The notes: generated by a model not told the origin, from the sequence alone. DNA of 64,000 nucleotides from JAOUEA01 sp963810945 (GCA_963810945.1 CAWEPI010000004.1:1178001-1242000), one strand, 5' to 3'; counted from the stretch's first letter, positions 17,186 through 30,352 are shown. Translations and numbers: made by a program.

Positions 17186-18168
17186 GCAGGATCGCCACCG
17201 GGGCGGCCCTGGCGGCCGCGCTCGCGGCGGGGTCCTGCGTGGGGCGCGGCCCTGCTCCGGCGCCCACGTCCGGGGCGTCCGGGACGGCCTCCCCGGCGGC
17301 CCAGGTGCGCCTGCTGTTCGCCGGGGACGTGATGCTGGGTCGCGATGTGGCGCCGGTCGCGGCCGCCGACCCCACCTCGGTCTTCGCCGGCGTGCGCTCC
17401 GTGACGAGCGCCGCCGACCTCACCGCCGCGAACCTCGAGTCCCCCCTGACCACGCGGCCGCATCGTGTGGCGAACCCCGTCGCGCTGGAGGCGGACCCCC
17501 GCACGGCCGCCCTGCTCGCCGCCGCGGGGTTCGATGTCATGACCGTGGCGAACAACCATGCGGGGGACGCGGGGCCGCTCACGGTTGCCGATAGCACCGC
17601 CGCGCTGGCCGGTCGAGGGATCGACGCGGCGGGCGGGATGCCGGTCGAACCGGCGATCCTCACCCGCGACGGCGTCCGCGTGGCCTTCCTCGCGTTCGAC
17701 CTCTCCGAGGGAGGATCGGCTCCCGGCGTCGCCCGATGGGACCGGCATACCGCACGTGCCGCGGTGCGGGAGGCGCGGAGCCGGGCCGACCTCGTGACCG
17801 TCGCGCTCCACGGCGGCGTGCCGCTGTCGAGCGTCCCCGATCCCTCGCTCGGGGCGCACGCCAGGCTCCTCGCCCGCTGGGGCGTGGACGTGGTGTGGTG
17901 CCACGGACCGCACACCGTGCAGCCGGTCGGGCTCGTGGATCCGGATCGCGACGGGCGCACGACCGTCGTCGCGACGAGCCTGGGGAACCTCCTGTTCGAC
18001 GGCGTCGGACGGGGGGCGCTGCTGGAGGTCGCGGGCGGCCCGGGCGGGATGGACGCCTTCCGGATCGGGATCGTCGCCTACGCGGCCGGGCGCGTCACGT
18101 TCCGGCGATGGGTCCTCCCCGACGGTCCGTCCGTACGCGTGGACGGGGCACGCTGGAACCGCGTCTAG
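17179..18168 (+). CDS. CapA-like (PgsA-type) metallophosphatase domain lipoprotein
   Basis: About 329 aa from a GTG at 17179 overlapping the end of the previous gene by 7 bases. The N-terminus is a hydrophobic export signal ending in ALAAGSC, a plausible lipobox. The family motifs VRLLFAGDVMLGR, AANLESPLT, VANNHAGD, VALHGG and HGPHTVQP are in order. CapA proteins take part in poly-gamma-glutamate capsule synthesis; the fold is metallophosphatase-like. No capB/C is nearby, so the substrate is open. Ends in a four-base CTAG overlap with lysA. Confidence 0.78.
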   Translation: MLSRIATGAALAAALAAGSCVGRGPAPAPTSGASGTASPAAQVRLLFAGDVMLGRDVAPVAAADPTSVFAGVRSVTSAADLTAANLESPLTTRPHRVANPVALEADPRTAALLAAAGFDVMTVANNHAGDAGPLTVADSTAALAGRGIDAAGGMPVEPAILTRDGVRVAFLAFDLSEGGSAPGVARWDRHTARAAVREARSRADLVTVALHGGVPLSSVPDPSLGAHARLLARWGVDVVWCHGPHTVQPVGLVDPDRDGRTTVVATSLGNLLFDGVGRGALLEVAGGPGGMDAFRIGIVAYAAGRVTFRRWVLPDGPSVRVDGARWNRV

Positions 18169-20027
18169 GCGTCCTCCGGGCCGATCCACGCGCCCATCAA
18201 CAACTCGTCCTCGTACCCGTACGACTTGTGGGACTGCCGCGACAGGCGCCCTTCCTCCACGAACCCGAACTTGCGGTACAGGGCGATCGCGCCCGTGTTG
18301 TGGGGGTAGACGGACAGCACGAGCTTCTGCACGCCGGCCCCGCGTGCCCAGCGGACGGCCTCGGCCATCAGGGCGGTGCCGACGCCCTGACCCCGTCGGT
18401 CGGCCGCCACCGCGATGCCGAGCGTCGCGACGTGGCGGGTGACCGGATGGGACTCACGCTGGATGAAGAGATGACCGACGACGCGGTCATCCTCCACCGC
18501 CACGATCTGCGCCTCGCGGTCGCTCCAGGGCTTGCGGAACCGGCGACGGTAGACGCGCGCGGGATGCGCCACGCGCTCGCTCCGCACGTATCTCCCCTCC
18601 GCCACGACCGCCGTCCAGAAGTCCAGGAACGGCTGGGCATCCGACGCCCGCGCCGCCCGGACCGTGATGCCGGCCGGCAGCTCGACCTCCTCGGGGTCGT
18701 GACGAGGCGCGGCGAGCTCGAGGCGGTCCATGTCGGCGGCGTCCTCCCGGCGGAGCCACGGCGTGGCGTGGCCCGCGCGCACCGCCACCACCGCCGGGCG
18801 CCCGACCCGGTTGTACGCGTTCGCGAGCCCGTAGGTGTACGCGCCGGTGGCCGCCACCGCCAACAGGTCGCCGGGCGCCAGATCGGCCGGCAACGCCACG
18901 TCCTCGGCGAGGACGTCGCCCGACTCGCAGTGCTTCCCCACGACGGTGACGTGCGCCGAGGGACCCGCCGTGGACGGGCCCGCGGCGGCGACGCTGAAGC
19001 GCGCGTCGTAGAGCATGGGTCGTAGGTTGTCGGACATCCCGCCGTCGACGGCCACGAGCGCGCGCCCTCCCGCACGCTTCGTCCCGCCCACGCGGTAGAG
19101 GGTGAGGACGGGGTTGGCCACGAGCGATCGACCCGGCTCGAGGACCAGCGCCGGAACCGGGATCCCCCGCTGGGCGCACCGCTCGTGCAGGCGGGTCGCC
19201 ACGAGGTGCGCGATCTCCGCCGGCACGAGCTCCGCCTCGTCCACGTAGGTGACCGCGTAGCCCCCGCCGACGTCGATCGTCCGGACCTCAGTACCGGCCT
19301 CCGCGCGCACCCGCGCCGCCAGATCGACGAGCGTGTCCACCGCCTGCACGTAGGACTCCGCCTGCTGGACCTGCGAGCCGATGTGCGCCTGCAGGCCTTC
19401 GAACCGGATCGCGGGGAGGTCGCCGCACGCCCGCACGGCGTCGACGGCCTCCCCGAGCGGCGTGCCGAACTTCGATGCCTCGTGACCGGTGGCGATCGCC
19501 TCGTGCGTACGCACCGCCACGTCGGGGATCACGCGCAGCAGCACGGCCTGGACGCGCCCCTGTGCGCGCGCGGCCGCGTCCAGGCGCACGAGCTCATCCG
19601 GGCCATCGGCCACGACGAGCCCCAGGCCCGCCTCCACCGCGAGCGCGAGCTCAGCGTCGGACTTGTTGTTGCCGTGCAGGACGATGCGTCCCGCGGGCGC
19701 GCCGGCGCGCAGACACGCCTCGACCTCCCCGCCCGACGCAGCCAACAGGTCCAGCCCCGACTCCAGCGCGATCCGGATCACCGGGTGCGCCGTGAACGCC
19801 TTGACCGCGAAGAGCACACGGTCGGCGATCCCCGCAGCGGCCGCGAACCGCGCGCGCAGGTCGTCCTCGTCGACCACCATGAGCGGCGTGCCGAACCGTT
19901 CGCTGAGGATCGCGGCCGAGATCCCCGCGATCGTCAGCCCGTCGGGTCCGAACACCGCGCCGGCGGGCCAGGGCGCCGCCGAGGTCCGAGCGATGGGCGG
20001 GCGCGGGGAGGCCGCCCCCTCAGTCAT
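18165..20027 (-). CDS. lysA: Diaminopimelate decarboxylase fused to a GNAT acetyltransferase
   Basis: 620 aa. Residues about 30-440 are a fold-III PLP decarboxylase: the PLP lysine in LFAVKAF (about K76), HIGSQVQ, TIDVGGGYAV, LEPGRSLVAN and GKHCESGD, the last also bearing active-site residues. This part converts meso-diaminopimelate to lysine. Residues about 455-615 form a GNAT domain (ITVRAARASDA start, acetyl-CoA loop ADRRGQGVGTALM, then NTGAIALYRKFGFVEEG). The join is seamless, without stop or frameshift. Standard LysA is about 420-460 aa. The GNAT substrate is unknown. The start overlaps the end of argS by 8 bases. Confidence 0.9.
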   Translation of the reverse strand: MTEGAASPRPPIARTSAAPWPAGAVFGPDGLTIAGISAAILSERFGTPLMVVDEDDLRARFAAAAGIADRVLFAVKAFTAHPVIRIALESGLDLLAASGGEVEACLRAGAPAGRIVLHGNNKSDAELALAVEAGLGLVVADGPDELVRLDAAARAQGRVQAVLLRVIPDVAVRTHEAIATGHEASKFGTPLGEAVDAVRACGDLPAIRFEGLQAHIGSQVQQAESYVQAVDTLVDLAARVRAEAGTEVRTIDVGGGYAVTYVDEAELVPAEIAHLVATRLHERCAQRGIPVPALVLEPGRSLVANPVLTLYRVGGTKRAGGRALVAVDGGMSDNLRPMLYDARFSVAAAGPSTAGPSAHVTVVGKHCESGDVLAEDVALPADLAPGDLLAVAATGAYTYGLANAYNRVGRPAVVAVRAGHATPWLRREDAADMDRLELAAPRHDPEEVELPAGITVRAARASDAQPFLDFWTAVVAEGRYVRSERVAHPARVYRRRFRKPWSDREAQIVAVEDDRVVGHLFIQRESHPVTRHVATLGIAVAADRRGQGVGTALMAEAVRWARGAGVQKLVLSVYPHNTGAIALYRKFGFVEEGRLSRQSHKSYGYEDELLMGAWIGPEDA

Positions 20028-21701
20028 CCGTCCGTTCCATCGCCTCGGGCGCCGAGACGCCGAGGAGCGCGAGCAGGTTCGCGAGGACCTGCTTCGTACC
20101 GGCGCAGAGCCACAGGCGCGCCTGCGTGAGCGCCGGATCCTCGGAGAGCACGGGGCACTCGGTATAGAAGCGATGGAACCGGCCCGCCAGATCCTGCGTC
20201 GCGTGCGTGAGGTGGTGCGGCGCGCGTCGATCCGCGGCCTTCGCGATCACCGCGGGTGCGTCGGCGAGGGCGCGCAGGAGCGCGAGCTCGGCGTCGGTGA
20301 CGAGCAGGGACAGGTCCGCATCATCGATCGGGCGGAGCTCGACGCCACGCTCGGCGGCCTTGCGCAGGATGCTCGCGATCCGGGCATGCCCGTACTGCAC
20401 GTAGTAGACGGGGTTCTCCATCGTCTGCTGCTTCACGACCTCGATGTCGAAGTTCATGGCGGAGTCGTTGGAGGAGGACAGCAGCGTGAAGCGGGCGGCG
20501 TCGACGCCCACCTCGTCGATCAGCTGGTCGAGCGTGACGATCGTGCCCGCGCGCTTGCTCATCTTCATGGCCTCGCCGCCGCGCAGGAACGCCACGAACT
20601 GGTACAGCACGATCTCGACGGCCTCGGGGTCGATCCCGAGCGCCTCGGCCGCGCCCTTGACGCGTGCGACGTCGCCGTGATGGTCGGCGCCCCACACGTA
20701 GATCACGTGGTCGAAGCCGCGGGAGAACTTGTCGATCAGGTACGCGCAGTCCGCCCCGAAGTACGTGTGCACGCCGTTGGAGCGCACGATCACGCCGATC
20801 CTTGTCGTCGCCGAACGCCGTCGAGCGGAACCAGACGGCGCCCTCGGACCCGTACGCGTAGCCCGCTTCCCGCAGGCGATCGACGGCCGCCGCGATCTCG
20901 CCCTTGCGCGCCAGCTCGGCCTCCGAGAAGAAGACGTCGAAGCGCACCCCGAAGCGCTCGAGCGTCGCCGCGATCCCGTCGAGCACCCGACGCGAGCCCT
21001 CGCGGAGCAGCGCTGCGACGCGCTCTTCAGGCGGGAGGTCGGCGAAGGCGTCGCCGTGGGCGGCCACGATGTCCTCGGCGAGGTCGACCACGTACGCGCC
21101 TCCGTAGCCGTCGTCGGGCATCGGGACCTCGCGGCCGAGGGCCTGGAGGTAGCGCGCCTCCACGGAGGCGCCGAACCGATCCATCTGCGCACCGGCGTCG
21201 TTGAAGTAGTACTCGCGCTCGACGGTCTCGCCCATCGCCTCCAGCAGGCGCGCGATCGCGTCGCCGAGGACGGCGTTGCGCGCATGCCCGACGTGCAACG
21301 GGCCCGTGGGGTTGGCGCTCACGAACTCCACCTGCACGCGCCGGCCGGTGGGCTCGCGGCGCCCGTGCGCGGGGCCCTGCGTCGCGATGTCGCGCAGCAC
21401 GTCGTGGAGCCAGTCGTCGGTGGTGAAGACGTTCAGGAATCCGGGGCCGGCCACCTCCACCTTCTGCACGAACGCCGCGTGCGGGAGCGCCTCAACGATC
21501 GCCAGCGCCACCTCGCGCGGTGGGCGGCCCGCAGGCTTCGCGAGGGCGAGGGCCACGTTCGTCGCGAAATCGCCGTGCTCCTTCTGCTTGGGCGCCAGGA
21601 GCTCGGGCGTCGGGAGGTCGGCAGGATCCAACCCGAGGCCCGGGGCGGCGGCCGCCAGGCCTTCGCCCAGCCAGCCCACGCAGGAGTTCCTCGATGCTCA
21701 C
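20020..21701 (-). CDS. argS: Arginyl-tRNA synthetase
   Basis: Class I synthetase. The HIGH signature is in SANPTGPLHVGHARN and the KMSKS equivalent in AMKMSKRAGT. The DALR anticodon-binding domain forms the C-terminus (YYVQYGHARIASI onward). Two frame breaks occur. One is near 21680 (CTG plus extra C), which I infer because the GTG at 21701 overlaps the response-regulator stop and gives SIEELL before GWLGEGL. The other is near 20806 (CGG plus extra C, within GDDKDR-VIVRSNG). Corrected length is about 560 aa. It heads the argS-lysA pair. Confidence 0.93.
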
Positions 21702-22087
21702 GCCGGATCCGATCCCGCCGCGATCCGCCGGCGCACGGTGGCGATCAGCTCCGCGGGATCGAACGGCTTCGTCAGGTAGTCGGCGTTGCCGATCGCCTCG
21801 CCCTGCGCGCGATCCTCCTCCATCACGCGAGCCGTGAGGAACACGATCGGCACCCCGGCGAGCGTCGGCTCCTCGCGCAGGCGCGCGGCCACCTGGTAGC
21901 CGTCGAGTCCCGGCATCATCACGTCGAGCACCAACGCGTCGGGTGGAGAGGCGAGCGCGTGCTCCACCGCCTCGTCGCCGCGCGAGGCGGTCTCCACGGT
22001 GAACCCCTCGAGTCGGAAGTTCACCTGCAGGAGGCGGAGCATGGCCGGGTCGTCGTCGACCAGCAGCACGCGGATCTCCTCGGACAT
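21698..22087 (-). CDS. Single-domain response regulator (CheY-like)
   Basis: 129 aa, receiver domain only. It has the acidic pocket LLVDDDPAML, the phospho-acceptor Asp in LVLDVMMPGLDGY, the switch Thr in IVFLTAR and the Lys in YLTKPFDP. No DNA-binding or output domain is present and no histidine kinase is adjacent. Proteins of this type relay phosphate or act by protein contact. It is coupled to argS by a GTGA overlap, an unusual pairing. TATCCT 7 bases before its ATG suggests a leaderless transcript. Confidence 0.87.
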   Translation of the reverse strand: MSEEIRVLLVDDDPAMLRLLQVNFRLEGFTVETASRGDEAVEHALASPPDALVLDVMMPGLDGYQVAARLREEPTLAGVPIVFLTARVMEEDRAQGEAIGNADYLTKPFDPAELIATVRRRIAAGSDPA

Positions 22088-22094
22088 GGAACCG

Positions 22095-22100
22095 AGGATA
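22095..22100 (-). promoter_or_regulatory. Candidate -10 element (TATCCT) of the response regulator-argS-lysA operon
   Basis: TATCCT on the minus strand ends 7 bases before the ATG of the response regulator, with no ribosome site between. It would start a leaderless mRNA that also carries argS and lysA. Confidence 0.5.
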
Positions 22101-22186
22101 CCGGGGCCACCGCTCGCACCTGGGACCCGCGCGAGCGCGCCGGCGCAAGGAGGCGACGGAGCCGTTGTTAGACTCGGTGCGGCTAC

Positions 22187-22261
22187 GCCCCCGTAGCTCA
22201 GCGGATAGAGCGTCGGCCTCCGGAGCCGGAAGCGCAGGTTCGAGTCCTGCCGGGGGCGCCA
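22187..22261 (+). tRNA. tRNA-Arg(CCG), CCA encoded
   Basis: Full cloverleaf by eye: acceptor GCCCCCG pairs with CGGGGGC, D-arm GCTC/GAGC, anticodon stem TCGGC/GCCGG with loop CTCCGGA (anticodon CCG, reading CGG arginine codons), a four-base variable region, and T-arm GCAGG-TTCGAGT-CCTGC. The discriminator is G and the terminal CCA is in the DNA. It lies between the divergent response regulator and ridA; CGG is expected to be common in a GC-rich genome. Confidence 0.96.
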
Positions 22262-22288
22262 CCCTCGCGACGCACGGAAGGAGGCCGC

Positions 22289-22692
22289 GTGCCGAAGGCC
22301 ATGCAGCATCACCTCGCCCCGCCCGGGATGGCGCCCGGGAACGGCTACAGCCAGGTGGTGGCCGCGACGGGCCGGATCGTGGCGGTCGCGGGCCAGGTCG
22401 CGATGGATACCGAGGGCACCTCGTCGGGCAAGGCGATCCCGAGGCGCAGGCCGAGCAGGTGTTCGAGAACATCACGACGGCGCTCGCCGTGGCCGGCTCC
22501 TCCTTCGGCGACGTGATCAAGCTCACGGTGTTCGTGACGGACATGGCGATCCTCCCCGACGTGCGGCGCGTGCGCGACCGCTACGTCGATGCGGAACGCC
22601 CGCCCGCCAGCACCGCGGTCCAGGTCGTCGCGCTCGTCCGGCCGGAGCTCCTCCTCGAGGTCGAGGCGCTCGCGGTGGTGGTGGACGAGTAG
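22289..22692 (+). CDS. ridA: RidA (YjgF/UK114) family reactive imine deaminase
   Basis: About 134 aa. Family marks are NGYSQVVAATGRIVAVAGQVAMD near the start, QAEQVFENITTALAVAGSSFGDVIKLTVFV in the middle and RPPASTAVQVVALVRPELLLEVEALAVV at the end. RidA hydrolyses reactive enamine/imine intermediates from PLP enzymes. The frame breaks near 22432, where the third base of a lysine codon seems to be missing (GGC AA- GGC GAT). The start is GTG 22289, preceded by GGAAGGAGG; ATG 22301 is an alternative. Confidence 0.85.
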
Positions 22693-22729
22693 CGCCCGGG
22701 GCGCGAGCCCCGTCGACCGCCTCTACCCG

Positions 22730-22735
22730 TACGAT
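22730..22735 (+). promoter_or_regulatory. Candidate -10 element (TACGAT) upstream of pdxH copy 1
   Basis: TACGAT ends 9 bases before the ATG at 22745; the intervening gaggccctc has no convincing ribosome site. It fits the leaderless pattern seen elsewhere in the window. Confidence 0.4.
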
Positions 22736-22744
22736 GAGGCCCTC

Positions 22745-23396
22745 ATGACCGACCCTCGGAACATGCGGGCCCCGACGGGCTTCCACCAGGACCGAGCGCT
22801 GGATCGCGACGATCTCCTCGACGATCCGCTCGCGCAGTTCCTTCGCTGGCTCACCGATGCGGAGGCCGCCGGCGTGCCGCTGCCCAACGCCATGGGGGTC
22901 GCCACCGCGGACGCCGACGGGCGGCCGAGCGTGCGCCACGTCCTCCTCCGGGGCGTCGACGAACGAGGCTTCGAGTTCTTCACCAACTACGACAGCCGCA
23001 AGGGCCGGCAGCTGGCGGCCAACCCGCACGCCGGGTTGGTCTTCCTCTGGAAGGAGCTCGATCGCCAGGTGAACGTGACGGGCAGGGTGAGCCGGAGCTC
23101 GGAGGAGTCCTCGGACGCGTACTTCGCGGCGCGGCCGCACGACGCGCAGCTCGGCGCGTGGGCCTCGCGACAGAGCGCTGTCCTGGGGGGCCGCGAAGAG
23201 CTGGAGGCGCAGCATCGCCGAGGTCGCCGCGCGCTTCCCGGGCGAGGTTCCCCGTCCGCCGTTCTGGGGTGGCTTCCTCGTGCATCCGGAGACGATCGAG
23301 TTCTGGCAGGGACGACAGCATCGGCTGCACGACCGGTTCCGCTACGCGCGGGCGGCCTCCGGCGACGCCTGGCACATCGAGCGTCTCTCCCCCTGA
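22745..23396 (+). CDS. pdxH: Pyridoxamine/pyridoxine 5-phosphate oxidase, copy 1
   Basis: About 216 aa. FMN- and substrate-binding motifs typical of PdxH are present: RPSVRHVLLRGVDERGFEFFTNY, DSRKGRQL, WKELDRQVNVTGRV, then WASRQSAVL, and near the C-terminus RPPFWGGF, EFWQGRQHRLHDRFRY and IERLSP. It makes pyridoxal 5-phosphate in a salvage or final-step oxidation. The frame breaks near 23208, where GCG is followed by an extra C; the rest continues in the next frame to the TGA at 23394-23396. A second copy lies 86 bases downstream. Confidence 0.87.
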
Positions 23397-23418
23397 CCGC
23401 CGAACCCCGGCGCCGGGC

Positions 23419-23437
23419 GGCCTCGTGCTGCGAGGCC
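23419..23437 (+). terminator. Hairpin between the two pdxH copies
   Basis: GGCCTCG-TGCTG-CGAGGCC forms a perfect 7-bp stem 22 bases after the first pdxH stop, followed by ccttcggccct. There is no T-run, so it could be a Rho-type or RNA-end hairpin rather than a classical terminator. A similar hairpin plus the same ccttcggccct follows the second copy at about 24121-24146. Confidence 0.35.
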
Positions 23438-23482
23438 CTTCGGCCCTCGGTGAGGACCCGATGTCGTCGCAGCATGGCGAGG

Positions 23483-24097
23483 ATGAGCGAGAAGCCAGAT
23501 CTCGGACTCGAGGCCGACGATCTCAGCCCCGACCCGATGACGCAGTTCCGACGCTGGTTCGAGGACGCGGAAGCCGAGGGCATCCACCTCGCGAACGCCG
23601 TGGCGCTCGCGACGGCGGGCGCCGACGGCCACCCGAACGTTCGCCACGTCCTGCTGCGGCGCTTCGACGAGGACGGATTCGTGTTCTACACGAACTACGA
23701 GAGCCGCAAGGCGCGCGAGCTCTCGGAGAACCCGTGGGCGGCGTTCACGTTGCTCTGGCGCGAGCTCGACCGCCAGGTGGGCGTGCGGGGGTCGGTCGAG
23801 AGCACGAGCGGCGAGGAGTCCGACGCGTACTTCGCCACGCGACCGCGCGAGGCGCAGATCGGGACGTGGGCGTCGCCGCAGAGCGACGTGATCGACGACC
23901 GGGGGATGCTGATGGCCCGCTTCGAGGCCGCGGACGCGCGGTTCCCCGACGTCGTGCCCCGCCCGCACAACTGGGGCGGCTATCGGATCGTTCCCGCCAC
24001 GATGGAGTTCTGGCAGGCGCGTGCGTTCCGCCTGCACGACCGGATCCGGTATGCCCGCGGCGACGCGGGATGGCGGATGGAGCGCCTCGCTCCCTGA
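23483..24097 (+). CDS. pdxH: Pyridoxamine/pyridoxine 5-phosphate oxidase, copy 2
   Basis: 204 aa without frameshift. The same motif series as copy 1: HPNVRHVLLRRFDEDGFVFYTNY, ESRKAREL, WRELDRQVGVRGSV, WASPQSDVI, RPHNWGGYRI, EFWQARAFRLHDRIRY and MERLAP. The two proteins align end to end but differ at many positions, so the duplication is not recent. An in-frame ATG at 23474 is an alternative start. Both copies keep the C-terminal R-x-H and W residues expected for activity. Confidence 0.88.
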   Translation: MSEKPDLGLEADDLSPDPMTQFRRWFEDAEAEGIHLANAVALATAGADGHPNVRHVLLRRFDEDGFVFYTNYESRKARELSENPWAAFTLLWRELDRQVGVRGSVESTSGEESDAYFATRPREAQIGTWASPQSDVIDDRGMLMARFEAADARFPDVVPRPHNWGGYRIVPATMEFWQARAFRLHDRIRYARGDAGWRMERLAP

Positions 24098-24181
24098 TCG
24101 CGCCGGCGCGCGCGGTTCGACCCCGTGCTCGGGGGACCTTCGGCCCTGCGGCCCGCCCCCTCGCGCCTCCAGGATTCCGGT

Positions 24182-27821
<3,640 letters not shown>

Positions 27822-27825
<4 letters not shown>

Positions 27826-28865
27826 CCGTCGATCTCCGCACGCGGTACCTGGGTATGGAGCTGGCCAACCCCGTCGTGCCCTCCGCGTCCCCGATGGGTC
27901 AGCGCATCGAGACCCTGAAGGCGCTGGAGGACGCCGGCGCGGCGGCGGTCGTGCTCCCGTCGCTGTTCGAGGAGCAGATCGAGCACGAGGAGCTGCAGAT
28001 CGCGGGCGCGATGGACGTGGGCGCGGAGAGCTACGCGGAGGCGCTCACGTACCTCCCCGACTTCGCGGACTACAACACCGGGGCCGACGCGTACCTCCAT
28101 CATCTGGAGGAGACCAAGACGGAGCTCACGATCCCGGTGATCGGGAGCCTCAACGGCATCACCGTTGGCGGCTGGCTCGCACACGCGAAGCGGATCCAGG
28201 AGGCGGGCGCCGACGCCCTCGAGCTGAACGTCTACTTCATCGCGGCGGATCCCGACGAGACGGCCGACGCCGTGGAGCAGCGCTACGTCGAGCTCGTGGA
28301 GGCCGTGCGCGCGGAGATCACGATCCCGCTCGCGGTGAAGATCGGTCCGTTCTTCTCCTCGGTGGGGCACATCGCGCACCGGCTCGTGGCCGCCGGCGCG
28401 GACGGTCTCGTGCTGTTCAACCGGTTCATGCAGCCCGACATCGACCTCGAGACCCTGACGGTCGACCCGTCGCTGCACCTGTCCACCTCCGACGAGCTCG
28501 CGTTGCCGCTGCGGTGGATCGGCGTGCTGCGCGACCGGGTGCACGCCTCGCTCGCGTGCACCACCGGCGTGCACACGGCCGAGGACGCGCTGAAGGTGCT
28601 GTTGGTGGGTGCGGACGTCACGATGATGGCGAGCGCCCTCCTGCACGAGGGCCCGACCCACGTCACCACCGTGCTGCGCGGCATCGAGACCTGGCTCGCC
28701 GAGCACGACTACGAGGGCGTGGAGCAGATGAAGGGCTCGATGAGCATGCGCAACGTGCCGAACCCGGTGGCCTTCGCGCGCGCGAACTACGCGCGGCTCA
28801 TCACCTCGTTCACGAGCCCGTACGACTGGCGGATGGCGGAGCCCGAGGGCGAGCTGCGTTCGTAG
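27822..28865 (+). CDS. Dihydroorotate dehydrogenase-like flavoprotein (PFOR partner)
   Basis: 347 aa, no frameshift. A TIM-barrel FMN protein resembling DHOD (LGMELANPVVPSASPM at the start, LAVKIGPFF for phosphate and FMN contacts, ALELNVYFIA in the middle) but lacking a standard DHOD active-site Ser/Cys motif I can place. The true pyrD lies at 35213. Proteins of this group are often encoded directly after nifJ, as here with an ATGA overlap, so a redox role with PFOR is more likely than pyrimidine synthesis. The specific reaction is unknown. Confidence 0.78.
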
Positions 28866-28911
28866 CGGTCGCACCGTCGGGCGCGGCGGGCCCGTCGGCG
28901 GTTCCTCGCGG

Positions 28912-28917
28912 TAGGCT
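28912..28917 (+). promoter_or_regulatory. Candidate -10 element (TAGGCT) of the M20 peptidase gene
   Basis: TAGGCT ends 8 bases before the ATG at 28926. No ribosome site fits in the gap. The identical hexamer sits at the same place before genes at 49481 and 51100. Confidence 0.5.
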
Positions 28918-28925
28918 CGCTCGCC

Positions 28926-30295
28926 ATGGACACCGACGAACTCCGGACGCGCGTGCGCGACGGCATGCCGCAGACGATCGACGACCTCTCCCGCCTGGTG
29001 GCGATCCCCTCGGTGGGCCACGCGGGATTCGACCCCGCGCACGTGCGGGCCTCGGCCGAGCTCACGCGCGACATCCTCGCGTCCGCCGGTGCGCGCGGCG
29101 CGCGGCTGATCGAGTTGGAGGGCGGGCATCCGGCGGTGTACGCGGAGATCCCCGGACCTCCCGACGCGCCCACCCTGCTGCTCTACGCGCACCACGACGT
29201 CCAACCCGAGGGCGACGCCACGGCATGGGCCTCGCCTCCGTACGCGCCCGAGATCCGCGACGGTCGGATGTACGGGCGGGGCTCGGCCGACGACAAGAGC
29301 GGCGTCGCCGTGCACGCGGCGGCCCTGAGGGCGCTCGGCGCGCACGAAGGCGCCGCGCTCCCCGTCACGGTGAAGCTCCTCGTCGAGGGCGAGGAGGAGT
29401 GCACCACCGAGCACCTGCCCGAACTCGTGCGCGGGCACGCCGACCTGCTGCGCGCCGACATCGCCGTGATCGCGGACGGCGGCAACGTACCGCACCGGCA
29501 TCCCCACGGTCGACACGAGCGTGCGGGGCGTCACCGACTGCACGATCACCGTGAGCGTGATGCCGATCGCCCAGCACAGCGGGTCCTACGGGGGTCCGGT
29601 CCCCGACGCGATCACCGCGCTCTGCCGGATCATCGCCTCCCTGCACGACGACGCGGGCGACGTCATGATCGACGGGCTCCGCTCCTTCGCGTGGGAGGGC
29701 AGCGACGTGAGCGAGGGCGACCTGCGCAGGGATGCGGGCCTGTTCGACGAGGTCCGACTCATGGGGACCGGACCCCTCGCGGACCGCCTCCTGTCGAAGC
29801 CCGCCGTCGCCGTGCTCGGCTTCGACGCACCTCGCGTGGCCGAGTCCTCCAACCAGATCGTGCCCCAGGCGCGGGCGCGCGTCTCGCTCCGCCTGGCGCC
29901 CGGCGACGATCCGGTGGCGGCGCGTGAGGCCCTCGTGGCCCATCTGCGCACGGCGGCCCCGTGGGGGGTGCGCGTCGACATCGGGGGCGACGGCGAGGCC
30001 GGGATGGGCTACCTGGTGGACACCACGACGCGCCGCGTACGCCGCGGCCAAGGAGGCGCTCGCGGAGGCCTTCGGGGCCGCGGTCGAGGAGCACGGCAGC
30101 GGCGGCTCGATCCCGTTGGTGCCGATGCTCGCCGACACCTTCCCGGGCATCGCGGTCCTGATCTGGGGCGCGGGCGACGAGCGATCCAACTGGCACTCGC
30201 TGGACGAGAGCGTGGAGCTCGCCGACGTCGAGCACCTCGCGCTCGCCGAAGCGCTGTTCATCCGGAACCTCGGCGAGGACGGAACCCGGGCGTGA
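28926..30295 (+). CDS. M20 family metallopeptidase (dipeptidase/deacylase)
   Basis: About 455 aa. Zinc ligands are recognisable in LLLYAHHDVQP, GRGSADDKSG and VEGEEECTTE, and near the C-terminus in SNWHSLDES. The central lid domain begins around VRGVTDCTITVSV. Family members cleave dipeptides or N-acyl amino acids with two zinc ions; the substrate is not predictable. Frame breaks near 29491 (AAC plus extra G before TACCGC, although the sequence there reads aacgtaccgc) and near 30035 (CGC plus C), both after a third codon position. A candidate leaderless promoter precedes it. Confidence 0.85.
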
Positions 30296-30339
30296 GCGCT
30301 CGGAGCCGGCGGCCTCGGACCGCCGCCGCGATGCGGTGC

Positions 30340-30345
30340 TAGGTT
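30340..30345 (+). promoter_or_regulatory. Candidate -10 element (TAGGTT) of the bpa gene
   Basis: TAGGTT ends 7 bases before the ATG at 30353 with no ribosome site between, again the leaderless arrangement. Confidence 0.5.
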
Positions 30346-30352
30346 TGAGCCC

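Noticed and set aside
12997..18189. Long antisense open frames opposite thrB, thrC, hom and capA
   Set aside because: They are frame shadows typical of GC-rich DNA; the real proteins on the other strand have full family motifs.
29489..29496. A programmed +1 frameshift in the M20 peptidase and other genes
   Set aside because: There is no shared slippery sequence or downstream structure; the extra base varies and simply follows a third codon position each time.
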